DNA of 62,991 nt from Armatimonadota bacterium. GTDB taxonomy: Bacteria > Armatimonadota > JAAZEB01. The position numbers and the translations under genes are program-made. Positions 18,631 to 25,657 of this stretch are shown in pieces. Location of the stretch: the NCBI GenBank assembly GCA_012512265.1, contig JAAZEM010000156.1, positions 1 through 62,991 on the forward strand. The letters are read 5' to 3'. Every line of letters starts with the position of its first letter. Within the stretch, counting starts at the first letter, position 1. Below the pieces are notes generated by a model. It was not told the origin of the DNA and searched no databases. It saw only the letters and a list, made by a program, of their open reading frames with translations.

Positions 18631-19241
18631 CAGGCGGTGTGAATGAATTGAAGAATACACACAGCGACATCGACAGCATCCTTATAGACTACTGGGATGC
18701 TCTTAACCGCATAGCACAAACCCACTCAAGCCAACAATCTCTCGAAGAAGCCCTCCAGCGCAACTCACAGGCCCTTGAAGACTCTCTTCTAGCCCTATTG
18801 GGGGCCACCTCTGACGAAGATCCGGTCGAGCGCGATGCCCTGTCTCAGATGACCCCAGGAATAGCCCGGGGCAACCCAATGACAGCAGGTGGCGGCGGGG
18901 ATCCACACGTTCACTGGATCACGACAAAGACAGGCAAGCGCATCCCCATTCGCGACGGTGAAGCAGGCGGAGGCGGAATGCGCCCTGATGGGTCTGCAGC
19001 CGCAGGGGGTCCAGGTGGGCCACCAGCAGAGCCACAGTTCGAGAAAGCAAAGATCAAGGGCTGGGATGTTGACCTACCACCAATCCCCGAGCCGCTGATG
19101 AACGCCATAGGCCCTAAGAAGACTCTTGCCTGGTGGCACGCCGTTGCCGCCATAATCGCCCAGCGGCAGAGTGTTTTTCGGGAGCAGTGCCCACGAACCC
19201 GCGCCACGCTTGGCAAAGGGATTTTTCATTATTCTGATTGA
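18627..19241 (+). CDS. Phage-type protein with PHVHWITTKTGKRIPI motif, fused to element core
   Basis: 204 residues. The N-terminal half is helical. A Gly-rich linker follows, then PHVHWITTKTGKRIPI near residue 92, a motif I associate with phage structural and head-associated proteins. The last 42 residues (from GPKKTLAWW onward) are encoded by the conserved core of the inverted-repeat element, read antisense to the orientation shown at 60823. In that other copy the same frame is stopped after KTLAW. So the C-terminus is either an ancestral coding end that decayed in the short element, or a chimera made when the cargo joined the core. Function unknown. Confidence 0.55.
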   Translation: MTGGVNELKNTHSDIDSILIDYWDALNRIAQTHSSQQSLEEALQRNSQALEDSLLALLGATSDEDPVERDALSQMTPGIARGNPMTAGGGGDPHVHWITTKTGKRIPIRDGEAGGGGMRPDGSAAAGGPGGPPAEPQFEKAKIKGWDVDLPPIPEPLMNAIGPKKTLAWWHAVAAIIAQRQSVFREQCPRTRATLGKGIFHYSD

Positions 19242-19381
19242 ACAATGCAGAGTGAGAGGAGCCCGGCGGGGACTGACGAAGCTATTGCCTGGCGATTCGC
19301 AACAGCGCGAGCGAAACGCCGGTTCATGCGTGTGTCACGCAATGATGGCGGATCTTGTGGCACCAGCGGGCCGTTGTGGAG

Positions 19382-19456
19382 GGGCGAACCTTTAGTGTTC
19401 GCCCTGTTTCCAGCAAGGGCAGGGCGAACAGTGAACATTCGCGCATGCAAATGTTC
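19382..19456. repeat. Nested palindromes upstream of the S24 repressor
   Basis: A perfect 8-bp palindrome (GGGCGAAC / GTTCGCCC, 7-nt spacer, 19382-19404) is followed by a second motif (GCGAACAGTGAACATTCGC, about 19424-19442) and a GAACATT / AATGTTC stem (19433-19456). The second motif recurs inverted at about 36973-36994. The location 52-126 bp before the repressor gene suits an autoregulatory operator. A hairpin or repeat role is equally possible. The rest of 19257-19507 holds nothing I can support. Confidence 0.55.
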
Positions 19457-19507
19457 GGATCTGGCGGGCCGGCGTGTGCCTCGCGGGTGTGAGGGTGGGA
19501 GAGCGTC

Positions 19508-20155
19508 GTGGCGTATCACCGGGAAGAGTTTGGGAGGGATCTGCGCGAGCTCCTGCGCCGGCGCGGGCTCTCCTACCGGGAAGTCCAGAAGCGGACGGAG
19601 ATCGCCTTCTCGCAAGTTGGGGACCTATGCAACGGCGTGATTCGCACCCGGGCGCAGATTGAGAAGCTGATCGCGGGGCTCGATCTCGACCCGGTGGAGT
19701 GGATGGTGAAGGCCGGGTTCGTTCCGGAGGGCGTAGAGGGCGATGCCCTGGTCCTCGCCCTGGAGGCGCTCGGCGAGGTGGCCGCGATCTCGCCGGAAAG
19801 GCTCGAGACGCCCGGCTACGACAGCGTGAGCGCCGGGCACGGCCTGCTGCCGTCCGAAACCCCCACGACCACCACGCGAGACGCGCTGGCGCCCTATGAT
19901 TACACCGTGCGCGTGCGTGGCGACAGCATGAGCGGCGTGCTGGAGGATGGCGATATCGCCTTCGTCAAGGCGCAGGAGCACGCGCTCTCTGGCGATATCG
20001 TGATCGCGATTGTCCGCGGCGAGGTGGTCGTCAAGCGTCTGCGGAAGACGAATGGCATGGTCACGCTGATCAGCGCGAACGAGCGCTACGAGGAGATCCC
20101 GGCGTCTGAGGTGCGCATCCTCGGCGTGGTTACCGGGTTCTACCGCCGCCAGTAG
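19508..20155 (+). CDS. CI/LexA-like repressor: XRE-type HTH plus S24 peptidase
   Basis: A 215-residue repressor. An XRE-type HTH lies at about residues 7-55 (LSYREVQKRTEIAFSQVGDL). The C-terminal S24 (LexA/CI) self-cleavage domain at about 128-212 has the catalytic Ser140 in RGDSMSG and Lys176 in EVVVKRL. A candidate Ala-Gly cleavage site is Ala109-Gly110 in the linker. Such proteins are inactivated by RecA-stimulated autoproteolysis after DNA damage. GTG start at 19508. The XRE rather than winged HTH argues for a phage-type or accessory regulator, not the canonical LexA. The palindromes at 19382-19456 are its best candidate operators. It may control the island next door or the head module at 51658 (speculative). 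Confidence 0.88.
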   Translation: MAYHREEFGRDLRELLRRRGLSYREVQKRTEIAFSQVGDLCNGVIRTRAQIEKLIAGLDLDPVEWMVKAGFVPEGVEGDALVLALEALGEVAAISPERLETPGYDSVSAGHGLLPSETPTTTTRDALAPYDYTVRVRGDSMSGVLEDGDIAFVKAQEHALSGDIVIAIVRGEVVVKRLRKTNGMVTLISANERYEEIPASEVRILGVVTGFYRRQ

Positions 20156-20167
20156 TAGGGATCTGAG

Positions 20168-20185
20168 TCGCCCATCGGAGGGCGA
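20168..20185 (+). terminator. Short stem-loop after the repressor gene
   Basis: TCGCCC and GGGCGA arms around ATCGGA, followed by TTTCC, 13 bases after the repressor stop. Weak intrinsic terminator candidate. Confidence 0.45.
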
Positions 20186-20203
20186 TTTCCAGCGGGGGGC
20201 AAA

Positions 20204-21403
20204 ATGGAGTTCCGATGGATTCCGTTCGCTGAGCTGCCGGTTCACGACACCACCTGGTCGCTGATCTCGGGGCCGGACGGGTGCGCCTATGTCGGCGCGT
20301 GCTGCGAGCACCTGGGGGGCGTGACCGCTGTCATCGTCCGCTACCGCGCTGATGGCCGCTACGACTACCTGGTCGACATGGGCGAGGCCACCGGGCAGCC
20401 GGGTGACAACGGCCGGGCGACCCAGTGCAAGATCCACTACAGCATGATCGTGGATGAATCGGGGACGCTCTACGCCGCGACGCACCTGAGCGGGCCCCCT
20501 TTGGGCCACGTAATCTACAACCCGTGGGGCAACTGGGGCGATCCCCATGTCAGCTTCGCCGGCGCCGGGCTCGTGGTCTATGATACCGGGAGCGACCGCG
20601 TCCTCTGGACCGACTTCCTCTACCCCCAGGAGGGGTGCCGCTGCCTGGCGCTGGATCGGGAGCGCCAGCTCCTCTACTCCTGCACCTACCCGCTGAACCA
20701 CTTCCACCGCTACGATCTGGCGAGCAGGAGCGACCGCGATTTCGGGCGGATCGGCGCGGTGAACCCGCAGGCGATCTGGCTCGACACGCGCGGGACCGCC
20801 TATACGACGGACGACTTCGGGCGGATCCTGCGCATGGAAGCTGGCTCGGACCGGCTGGAGACGACCGGGCTTAGCCTTCCGCATCCTCCCTTCCAGAACG
20901 GCTGGCACGACGTGGTGTATGACGTAACGCCTTGTCCCCAGCCTGATCGGGTGGTTGGCGTGGCCTGGAACGCCTGGCCCTACTTCTGGATCCACGACAT
21001 GGCCGAGGGCCGGCTGCACGATCTGGGTCCGGTTCACCCGGGCCTGACCGGCCTGGAACCGAACCAGATCAACCAGAGCCACGTGGGCGGCCTGGCGTTT
21101 GGTCCGGATGGCCTCCTCTACTTCAGCGTGATGAGCGAGCACCACCCCGAGCGCGGCATGATCTCGCACCTGAAGCGGTTGGATACGCAGACAGGCAAGA
21201 TGGAGGACCTGGGCCCGATTGTCGATCCCGAGGCCGGCGTCCATATCTGGTACATCTCGCGCGCCGTCTGGATCTCGAAGCGCGACCTGATTCTGGCGGT
21301 GGTGGGGCGCACGCCGACGGGGATCGTCCACGTGCGGTTTGGCGAAGGCGAGCTGGACGATGCCGGCGACTCTGGCTTCCCCCGGCTGAGGTACTGGGGC
21401 TGA
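20204..21403 (+). CDS. Cytoplasmic beta-propeller-like protein A
   Basis: 399 residues without signal peptide or membrane segment, dominated by repeated beta motifs of the type DxxGxLYxA...LxxYDxxS (for example DESGTLYAATHL, FGPDGLLYFSVM, LALDRERQLLYSCT). This is the pattern of six- to eight-bladed propellers of the NHL/SMP-30-like or YVTN sort. Several Cys and His residues lie near the N-terminus (YVGACCEHLGG). I cannot assign an enzymatic function. It starts at 20204 after GCGGGGGGC and is followed 47 bp later by a second propeller-like gene, so the two probably form an operon and may act on or sense the same ligand. Confidence 0.65.
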   Translation: MEFRWIPFAELPVHDTTWSLISGPDGCAYVGACCEHLGGVTAVIVRYRADGRYDYLVDMGEATGQPGDNGRATQCKIHYSMIVDESGTLYAATHLSGPPLGHVIYNPWGNWGDPHVSFAGAGLVVYDTGSDRVLWTDFLYPQEGCRCLALDRERQLLYSCTYPLNHFHRYDLASRSDRDFGRIGAVNPQAIWLDTRGTAYTTDDFGRILRMEAGSDRLETTGLSLPHPPFQNGWHDVVYDVTPCPQPDRVVGVAWNAWPYFWIHDMAEGRLHDLGPVHPGLTGLEPNQINQSHVGGLAFGPDGLLYFSVMSEHHPERGMISHLKRLDTQTGKMEDLGPIVDPEAGVHIWYISRAVWISKRDLILAVVGRTPTGIVHVRFGEGELDDAGDSGFPRLRYWG

Positions 21404-21450
21404 GACGCGGTGGGTGGGCGCCAGACCGGCGGCGCCCGAAGGAGCAAACG

Positions 21451-22629
21451 ATGCCTCTGGAGTTGAGCAACAGAACGTGGCCGCAGCGGGATCCGGTGCT
21501 GCAGGGCAAGCCGGAGACGGCGGAGCTGGTGAGGTCGGCGGCGCGCACCTTCGTGAGCGAGGGCGCGCTCGTGTGCAAGGAGATCAACTTCAACGGCCAG
21601 ATGGCGCCGCTCCCGCGCGAGAGTTCCGCGATCACCAGTCTGGCGATGACCGACGGCTGCGTTTACGGCGCCACCAGCGGCGAGGAGTCGTGGCTCTTCC
21701 AATATGCGCTCCTCCCCTATTGCGAGGCGGCGCTGCCGCTGGCGCCGATTCCGGACGCGCGCGCCGTGACGCGCTCGCTCGTGGCGATGCCGGGCCACGT
21801 GCTGTATGGCGGCACGTGCGATCCCGAAGGCGGCCACCTCTTCAAGGCGACGGTGAGCGGCCTTCCAGGCGATGTCATTCAGGAGTGGGGCTTTCCCCGG
21901 GTGAGCTTCGAGCGCCTCGCCGCGCCGGTGCCGGGCGAAGGGATCCTCCGCCTGGTGGCCTCTCGCGACAGCGAGCGCCTCTTCGGGCTGACAAACCAGA
22001 CCGGAACCATCTTTGCCTACGATCTGAGAGAGCGCCAGGCGCGCGTCCTGGGCCAGGTGGACCCGATTCACTTCTTCAGCCCCGTGCTCGTCGAGGATCG
22101 CGAGGGCGTGTGGTATGCCTTCGGCTCAGCGGGGCGCCTGATGCGTTTCTCCCCGTTCATGGAAACGATTGAGGCGACCGATTTGCGCGTGGAGTGCTTC
22201 CCGGGCCGCGGGCCCTACGCGAAGATCGCCGCGGCCGCGCTCGATGACGCCTCCCGCCGGCTCTACCTGGGCGATACCGAGGGCCTCCTCTCCTACGTGG
22301 ATCTCGACGAGTGGCGCGTAGTGCCGCTGGGCAAGCCGGTGGCGCTCGGAGGGATCGACCACCTGGTTCTTTTGCCCGATGGCCGTCTCTATGGCACCGC
22401 CGGCAGCCGTGAGGGGATGGCCCACCTCTTCGTCTACCAGCCGCGGCCTGGGGCGCTACGCGACCTGGGCGTGCTGTGCGCCACCACGGAGAAGCCCTGG
22501 TACGGCTACCGGTATGGCGATATGGTGGCCACGCCCGAGGGCCGTATCGTTCTGGGTGAAGCCGATCACCTCGGTTGCCTCTTCAACTACTTCCCTCCTC
22601 TCCTCGCCGCGGGGAACCCCATCGAATAA
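21451..22629 (+). CDS. Cytoplasmic beta-propeller-like protein B
   Basis: 392 residues, again no signal peptide, built of propeller-type repeats (ITSLAMTDGCVYGATSGEE, LVAMPGHVLYGGT, DHLVLLPDGRLYGTAGSREG, ATPEGRIVLGEADH). The repeated x-DGxLYGxT turns resemble proteins that report or hydrolyse small ligands, but no catalytic set is obvious. The gene before it has the same build with only distant sequence similarity, which suggests an old duplication. Ribosome site GAAGGAGC at about 21438-21445. No family name claimed. Confidence 0.65.
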   Translation: MPLELSNRTWPQRDPVLQGKPETAELVRSAARTFVSEGALVCKEINFNGQMAPLPRESSAITSLAMTDGCVYGATSGEESWLFQYALLPYCEAALPLAPIPDARAVTRSLVAMPGHVLYGGTCDPEGGHLFKATVSGLPGDVIQEWGFPRVSFERLAAPVPGEGILRLVASRDSERLFGLTNQTGTIFAYDLRERQARVLGQVDPIHFFSPVLVEDREGVWYAFGSAGRLMRFSPFMETIEATDLRVECFPGRGPYAKIAAAALDDASRRLYLGDTEGLLSYVDLDEWRVVPLGKPVALGGIDHLVLLPDGRLYGTAGSREGMAHLFVYQPRPGALRDLGVLCATTEKPWYGYRYGDMVATPEGRIVLGEADHLGCLFNYFPPLLAAGNPIE

Positions 22630-23031
22630 GCCGGACCTGGCCAGGTTGAACCCGCATCCCACGGAGACGGGCGCGGAGGGGAAGACCCTGCCCGTGCCCG
22701 TCCCCAGGGAGGGCGATTGGCTGCCTGCCATGGCGAGGCCGCGCTCTGCCTGTGGCAAAGGGTGGCAAACGGCTCTCTTGCGCGCGGATGTGTAGAAGCC
22801 GGTCGATGTGGGTAACATGGACTGACACTGCGCCCGAACCGCGAAGAGGAGCAGGCCCGGGAGGGAAGACGTCCCAAGGCTTCCCACGCTATCCCACGCC
22901 GTACCCTTGCCTGCCACTGGCGGGCCGTTTCTCCCCACGGGCTCCCACAGTAGCGCGAAAAATGGCGCATTGCTCCCTGTAGAAAAGCAAGCAGTACGGG
23001 CGCTTGTGTGCCGGTGTGCCCGAGGGTGCGG
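22630..23031. other. Gene-free interval
   Basis: About 400 bp between the second propeller gene and the promoter at 23032. Open frames here are short and have no family features or ribosome sites. I see no strong hairpin with a U-tract, no tRNA and no recognised riboswitch. Confidence 0.5.
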
Positions 23032-23060
23032 TTGACATATCACGCTTTTTGGTGTACAAT
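23032..23060 (+). promoter_or_regulatory. Sigma-70-type promoter for the G5-3D gene
   Basis: TTGACA (23032-23037), 17-bp spacer, TACAAT (23055-23060). This near-consensus promoter lies 70 bp before the ATG at 23131, with a GGAAGGAGGAAAGG ribosome site in between. Confidence 0.85.
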
Positions 23061-23130
23061 CGCGCTCACGTCGGACCGGCGGGATACCGCCGGTCTGGCA
23101 GGCACCGAACGCGGAAGGAGGAAAGGGTAG

Positions 23131-23892
23131 ATGAGCCGTTTTCAGCACGTCGCTGCAAAGCTGCTTCTCCCCGTATGCGCGCTGTGCCTGCTGGGTCTGG
23201 ATTTCGGCCGGGCCCAGGACGCAGGGAGTTCCCCCGCAAGACAGGGGGGGACTATCGCATCATCGGTGAACATTGAAGTGGATGGCCAGGTCCTGGCTGT
23301 TCATATGGCAGGAGGGGATGTCGCCGAGGCGCTGAAAGTAGCCGGAGTGGAGCTTGGCGAGGAAGATGAATGCTCGCCGGCGCCCGGCGAAGCGATTGCG
23401 CCGAACATGACGATCACCGTGCGCCGCGTGTGCACGCGCACGGTAGTGCAGCAAGAGCCGATTCGTGCGCGCACCCGGGTGATTCCGACGCGCCAGCTGC
23501 GCGCGGGGATTACCTGCATCAAACAGCACCCGGAGGATGGTCTGAAGGAGCTGACTTACCGCGTCACCTGGCGTGATGGCGAGGTGGCCTCACGCGAGCT
23601 GCTTGACGCGCGAGTGGTCCGGCCCGTGAAGGACAAACTCATCCTCGTGGGTGGGGGGGGGCCAGAAGCTGCCCTCCCGCGGCGGCTACTTCAGTGGCCG
23701 GCGTGTCATGAGAATGGTGGCGACCGGCTACCCCGCCATGGTGACCGGCACGGGCCGCACCTACCTGGGCCTGAAAGCAGAGCGAGGTATTGTGGCGGTC
23801 GACCCGCGGGTGATCCCACTGGGTGCTCGCGTGCATGTAGAGGGCTATGGCGAGGCGCTCGCCGCCGATATCGGCAGCGCCATCAAGGGTAA
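23131..23892 (+). CDS. Secreted DUF348-G5-3D protein, N-terminal frame (frameshifted at G9)
   Basis: Residues to about 173 encode a signal peptide (AAKLLLPVCALCLLGLDF), a DUF348-like domain (VNIEVDGQVLAVHMAGGDVAEALKVAG, split here as VNIEVDGQ and EALKVAG) and a G5 domain (RTVVQQEPIRARTRVI, then TYRVTWRDGEVASREL). At a run of nine Gs (23653-23661) the frame leaves the homologous sequence and becomes Arg/Pro-rich nonsense to the stop at 23892. The matching 3D domain continues in the +1 frame (next entry). With eight Gs the gene would read through to 23977, giving a YabE-like or Rpf-like cell-wall protein of about 281 residues. Sequencing error, phase variation and real loss are all possible. 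In Bacillus, yabE also lies just before ksgA, as here. Confidence 0.8.
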   Translation: MSRFQHVAAKLLLPVCALCLLGLDFGRAQDAGSSPARQGGTIASSVNIEVDGQVLAVHMAGGDVAEALKVAGVELGEEDECSPAPGEAIAPNMTITVRRVCTRTVVQQEPIRARTRVIPTRQLRAGITCIKQHPEDGLKELTYRVTWRDGEVASRELLDARVVRPVKDKLILVGGGGPEAALPRRLLQWPACHENGGDRLPRHGDRHGPHLPGPESRARYCGGRPAGDPTGCSRACRGLWRGARRRYRQRHQG

Positions 23893-23977
23893 CCGGATCG
23901 ACCTGTGCTTCCCGACCCATCGGGAGGCAAGCCGCTATGGCAGAAAGGTGGTGACGGTGCGCATCTTGACCCCGTAG
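23651..23977 (+). CDS. 3D domain (C-terminal part of the G5-3D protein)
   Basis: This frame carries a complete 3D domain named for its three aspartates: VDPRVIPLG, AADIGSAIKG and NRIDLCF are all present, with the first strand MVATGYPAMVTG. It is the lytic/peptidoglycan-binding half of YabE/YuiC-type proteins, similar to the MltA fold. Alone it would lack a signal peptide and ribosome site, so it is almost certainly the C-terminal half of the gene that starts at 23131, separated by one base in the G9 tract. Confidence 0.75.
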   Translation: MGGGQKLPSRGGYFSGRRVMRMVATGYPAMVTGTGRTYLGLKAERGIVAVDPRVIPLGARVHVEGYGEALAADIGSAIKGNRIDLCFPTHREASRYGRKVVTVRILTP

Positions 23978-23996
23978 CCACTCGCTGCGCGGCTGG

Positions 23997-24103
23997 GTTT
24001 GGAGACAGGGAAGCATGAGAAGAGAGATCCACCGTTCAAGGCGAACGCGCCTTCATAGGGGGCCCCTCCCCCCCAAGGCTCTCCCGTTTTCCTGTCTCCA
24101 AAC
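23997..24103. repeat. 107-bp element with 13-bp terminal inverted repeats
   Basis: Perfect arms GTTTGGAGACAGG (23997-24009) and CCTGTCTCCAAAC (24091-24103) enclose 81 bp that include a GGGGGGCCCC-type palindrome and a C8 run. It fills the whole gap between the 3D gene and rsmA. It could be a small MITE-like insertion or a large hairpin in the rsmA leader. Confidence 0.65.
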
Positions 24104-24126
24104 GATGCATGCGGGCCACTGAAGCG

Positions 24127-24990
24127 ATGAACCTCACTTCTCCCCACGTCGTGCGCGAGCTCCTGCGCCGGCACGGCGTCACCCTTCACCGGGCGCTAGG
24201 CCAGAACTTCCTCGTCGATGCCAACATCCTGCGGAAGATCCTCGATGCCGCGGAGCTGTCTCCTGAGACGGGCGTGCTGGAGATCGGAGCGGGGATCGGC
24301 ACGCTGACGCGCGCCCTGGCGGAGCATGCCCGGCACGTGCTCGTCATCGAGCTGGATCGCTCGTTGCGGCCGATCTTGCGAGAGACTCTCGCCGGTGTGG
24401 AGAATGTGCATGTGGAGTACGGCGATTTCCTGAAGGTGAATCTGCCGGCGCTCCTGGATGCATACTGTGCGCCCCTGTGCCAGGTGGTGGCCAATATCCC
24501 CTACCAGATCACCTCTCCGCTCATCACGCGTTTGTTGGAGCACAAGGCGTCCTTCACCCGGATGGTGCTGATGATGCAGAAGGAGGTGGCCGAGCGCCTC
24601 CTGGCAAAGCCGGGCACTGGGGAGTACGGGTCGATGACCGTCTTTGTGCGCTACCATGCCGAGGTGCGCCTGGTGACGCACGTCTCGCGCAACTCTTTTC
24701 TCCCCCCGCCAAAGGTCGATTCCGCCGTGGTGCGCCTGGACCCACGCGCAGAGCCGCCGCTGCCGGTAAAAGATGAGAAGCGCTTCTTTGCCGTCGTCCA
24801 CGCGGCGTTTGGCGCGCGCCGCAAGACGCTGCTGAACGCGCTTTCCGGGGGATTGGGTCAACCGCGCGAAGTGCTGGAGCCTGCACTAGAGCGCGCTGGC
24901 ATTGATCCGAAGCGCCGCGGGGAGACGCTCTCGCTCGAGGAGTTCATCACCCTGAGCAATGAACTTCATGGCGATTTGATGGAGGCGTGA
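24127..24990 (+). CDS. rsmA: 16S rRNA (adenine1518/1519-N6)-dimethyltransferase
   Basis: 287 residues (293 if the ATG at 24109 is used; neither start has a strong ribosome site). RsmA/KsgA dimethylates two adjacent adenosines in helix 45 of 16S rRNA during late 30S assembly. Visible motifs: GQNFLVD at the N-terminus, SAM motif I VLEIGAGIGTLT, acidic motif II VIELDRSL, catalytic motif IV VVANIPYQI, and the C-terminal RRKTLLNAL helix. The position right after a G5-3D gene mirrors the Bacillus yabE-rnmV-ksgA order, minus rnmV. The next gene starts 5 bp after the stop, so they are co-transcribed. Confidence 0.93.
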   Translation: MNLTSPHVVRELLRRHGVTLHRALGQNFLVDANILRKILDAAELSPETGVLEIGAGIGTLTRALAEHARHVLVIELDRSLRPILRETLAGVENVHVEYGDFLKVNLPALLDAYCAPLCQVVANIPYQITSPLITRLLEHKASFTRMVLMMQKEVAERLLAKPGTGEYGSMTVFVRYHAEVRLVTHVSRNSFLPPPKVDSAVVRLDPRAEPPLPVKDEKRFFAVVHAAFGARRKTLLNALSGGLGQPREVLEPALERAGIDPKRRGETLSLEEFITLSNELHGDLMEA

Positions 24991-24994
24991 CGCG

Positions 24995-25528
24995 ATGAAG
25001 GTAGGCATCGTTTCGGATACCCACGACCACCTGGAGAACCTGGCGGAGGCGATCCGGTTGCTCAACGCCCGAGGCGTGGAGCTCGTGCTCCATCTGGGCG
25101 ACTGGGTGGCGCCGTTCGTGCCGGTCTTCATGACGAAGACGGCGCCGGAGCCGCTGCGCTGCCCGGTAAAAGGGATCTTCGGGAATAACGATGGCGACCA
25201 TTTCCTCTTTCTCCAGGTGATCGCCCGCGAGCAGACCGGGATCGAGATCCGCAAGACGCTCCTGCCGCTGGAGCTGGATGGCCGGAGGATCGTCTGCTAC
25301 CATGGCACCGAGCCGGAGATCACCGAGGCGCTGGTGGCGAGCAAGCGATGGGACGTTGTCTTCGCCGGGCACACGCACGAGGCGGGGACGCGCGAAGTGG
25401 ACGGCGTGTTGCACGTAAACCCCGGGTCGCTGAGCGGGATTCGGGGCGGAAAGCCAGGGGGGCCGGCTACCTTCGCCCTCTACGATACGGCCACTGGCGA
25501 GGCGGAGATCATCACGCTGGGCGAGTAG
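24995..25528 (+). CDS. YfcE/MJ0936-type metallophosphoesterase
   Basis: A 177-residue calcineurin-like phosphoesterase. The metal ligands appear in order: SDTHDH at residues 7-12, LHLGDW near 33-38, GNND near 63, HGTE near 103 and GHTHEAG near 124. This short single-domain form is typical of YfcE-like enzymes, which act on small phosphodiesters; the physiological substrate is unknown. It starts 5 bp after rsmA and is translationally close-coupled. There is no signal peptide. Confidence 0.92.
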   Translation: MKVGIVSDTHDHLENLAEAIRLLNARGVELVLHLGDWVAPFVPVFMTKTAPEPLRCPVKGIFGNNDGDHFLFLQVIAREQTGIEIRKTLLPLELDGRRIVCYHGTEPEITEALVASKRWDVVFAGHTHEAGTREVDGVLHVNPGSLSGIRGGKPGGPATFALYDTATGEAEIITLGE

Positions 25529-25596
25529 GCGCGCCTGCTGGGATACCTTCCGGATGTGCGAGGGACGCCAGGGAGAGAGTATGCTGGCGCCCGTGG

Positions 25597-25630
25597 AAAA
25601 ACGAAGGGCCCGGCGCCAAGCGCCAGGCCC
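25597..25630 (-). terminator. Intrinsic terminator of the lytic transglycosylase gene
   Basis: Read on the minus strand, a GGGCC/GGCCC stem-loop with inner GCGCC arms is followed by TTCGTTTTT (25597-25605). It lies 28 bp after the stop at 25658. It also faces the rsmA operon and may end both. Confidence 0.7.
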
Positions 25631-25657
25631 ATCACGAGAAGGATGCGCTTCGGAGAC

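Larger units (their letters stand above)
17737..19256 (+). mobile_element. Cargo-bearing inverted-repeat element (about 1.5 kb)
   Basis: The left end at 17737-17776 matches the right end (inverted) of the 171-bp element at 60823-60993: GAGCCCG, then GGTATTTCATCAGAATACTT. The right end (minus strand from about 19256) matches the other end of that element (CATTGTTCA, then ATCAGAATAATGAAAA). The innermost about 125 bp, 19112-19236, is the same core as 60842-60965 with roughly one mismatch in seven. About 1.33 kb of foreign DNA (17777-19111) sits between the left end and the core. It carries phage-type genes and is AT-richer than the flanks. No transposase is encoded, so mobilisation would have to be in trans. 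Confidence 0.65.

Noticed and set aside
19508..20155. Canonical LexA
   Set aside because: The DNA-binding domain is an XRE-type HTH and the upstream palindromes have a 7-nt rather than 4-nt spacer.
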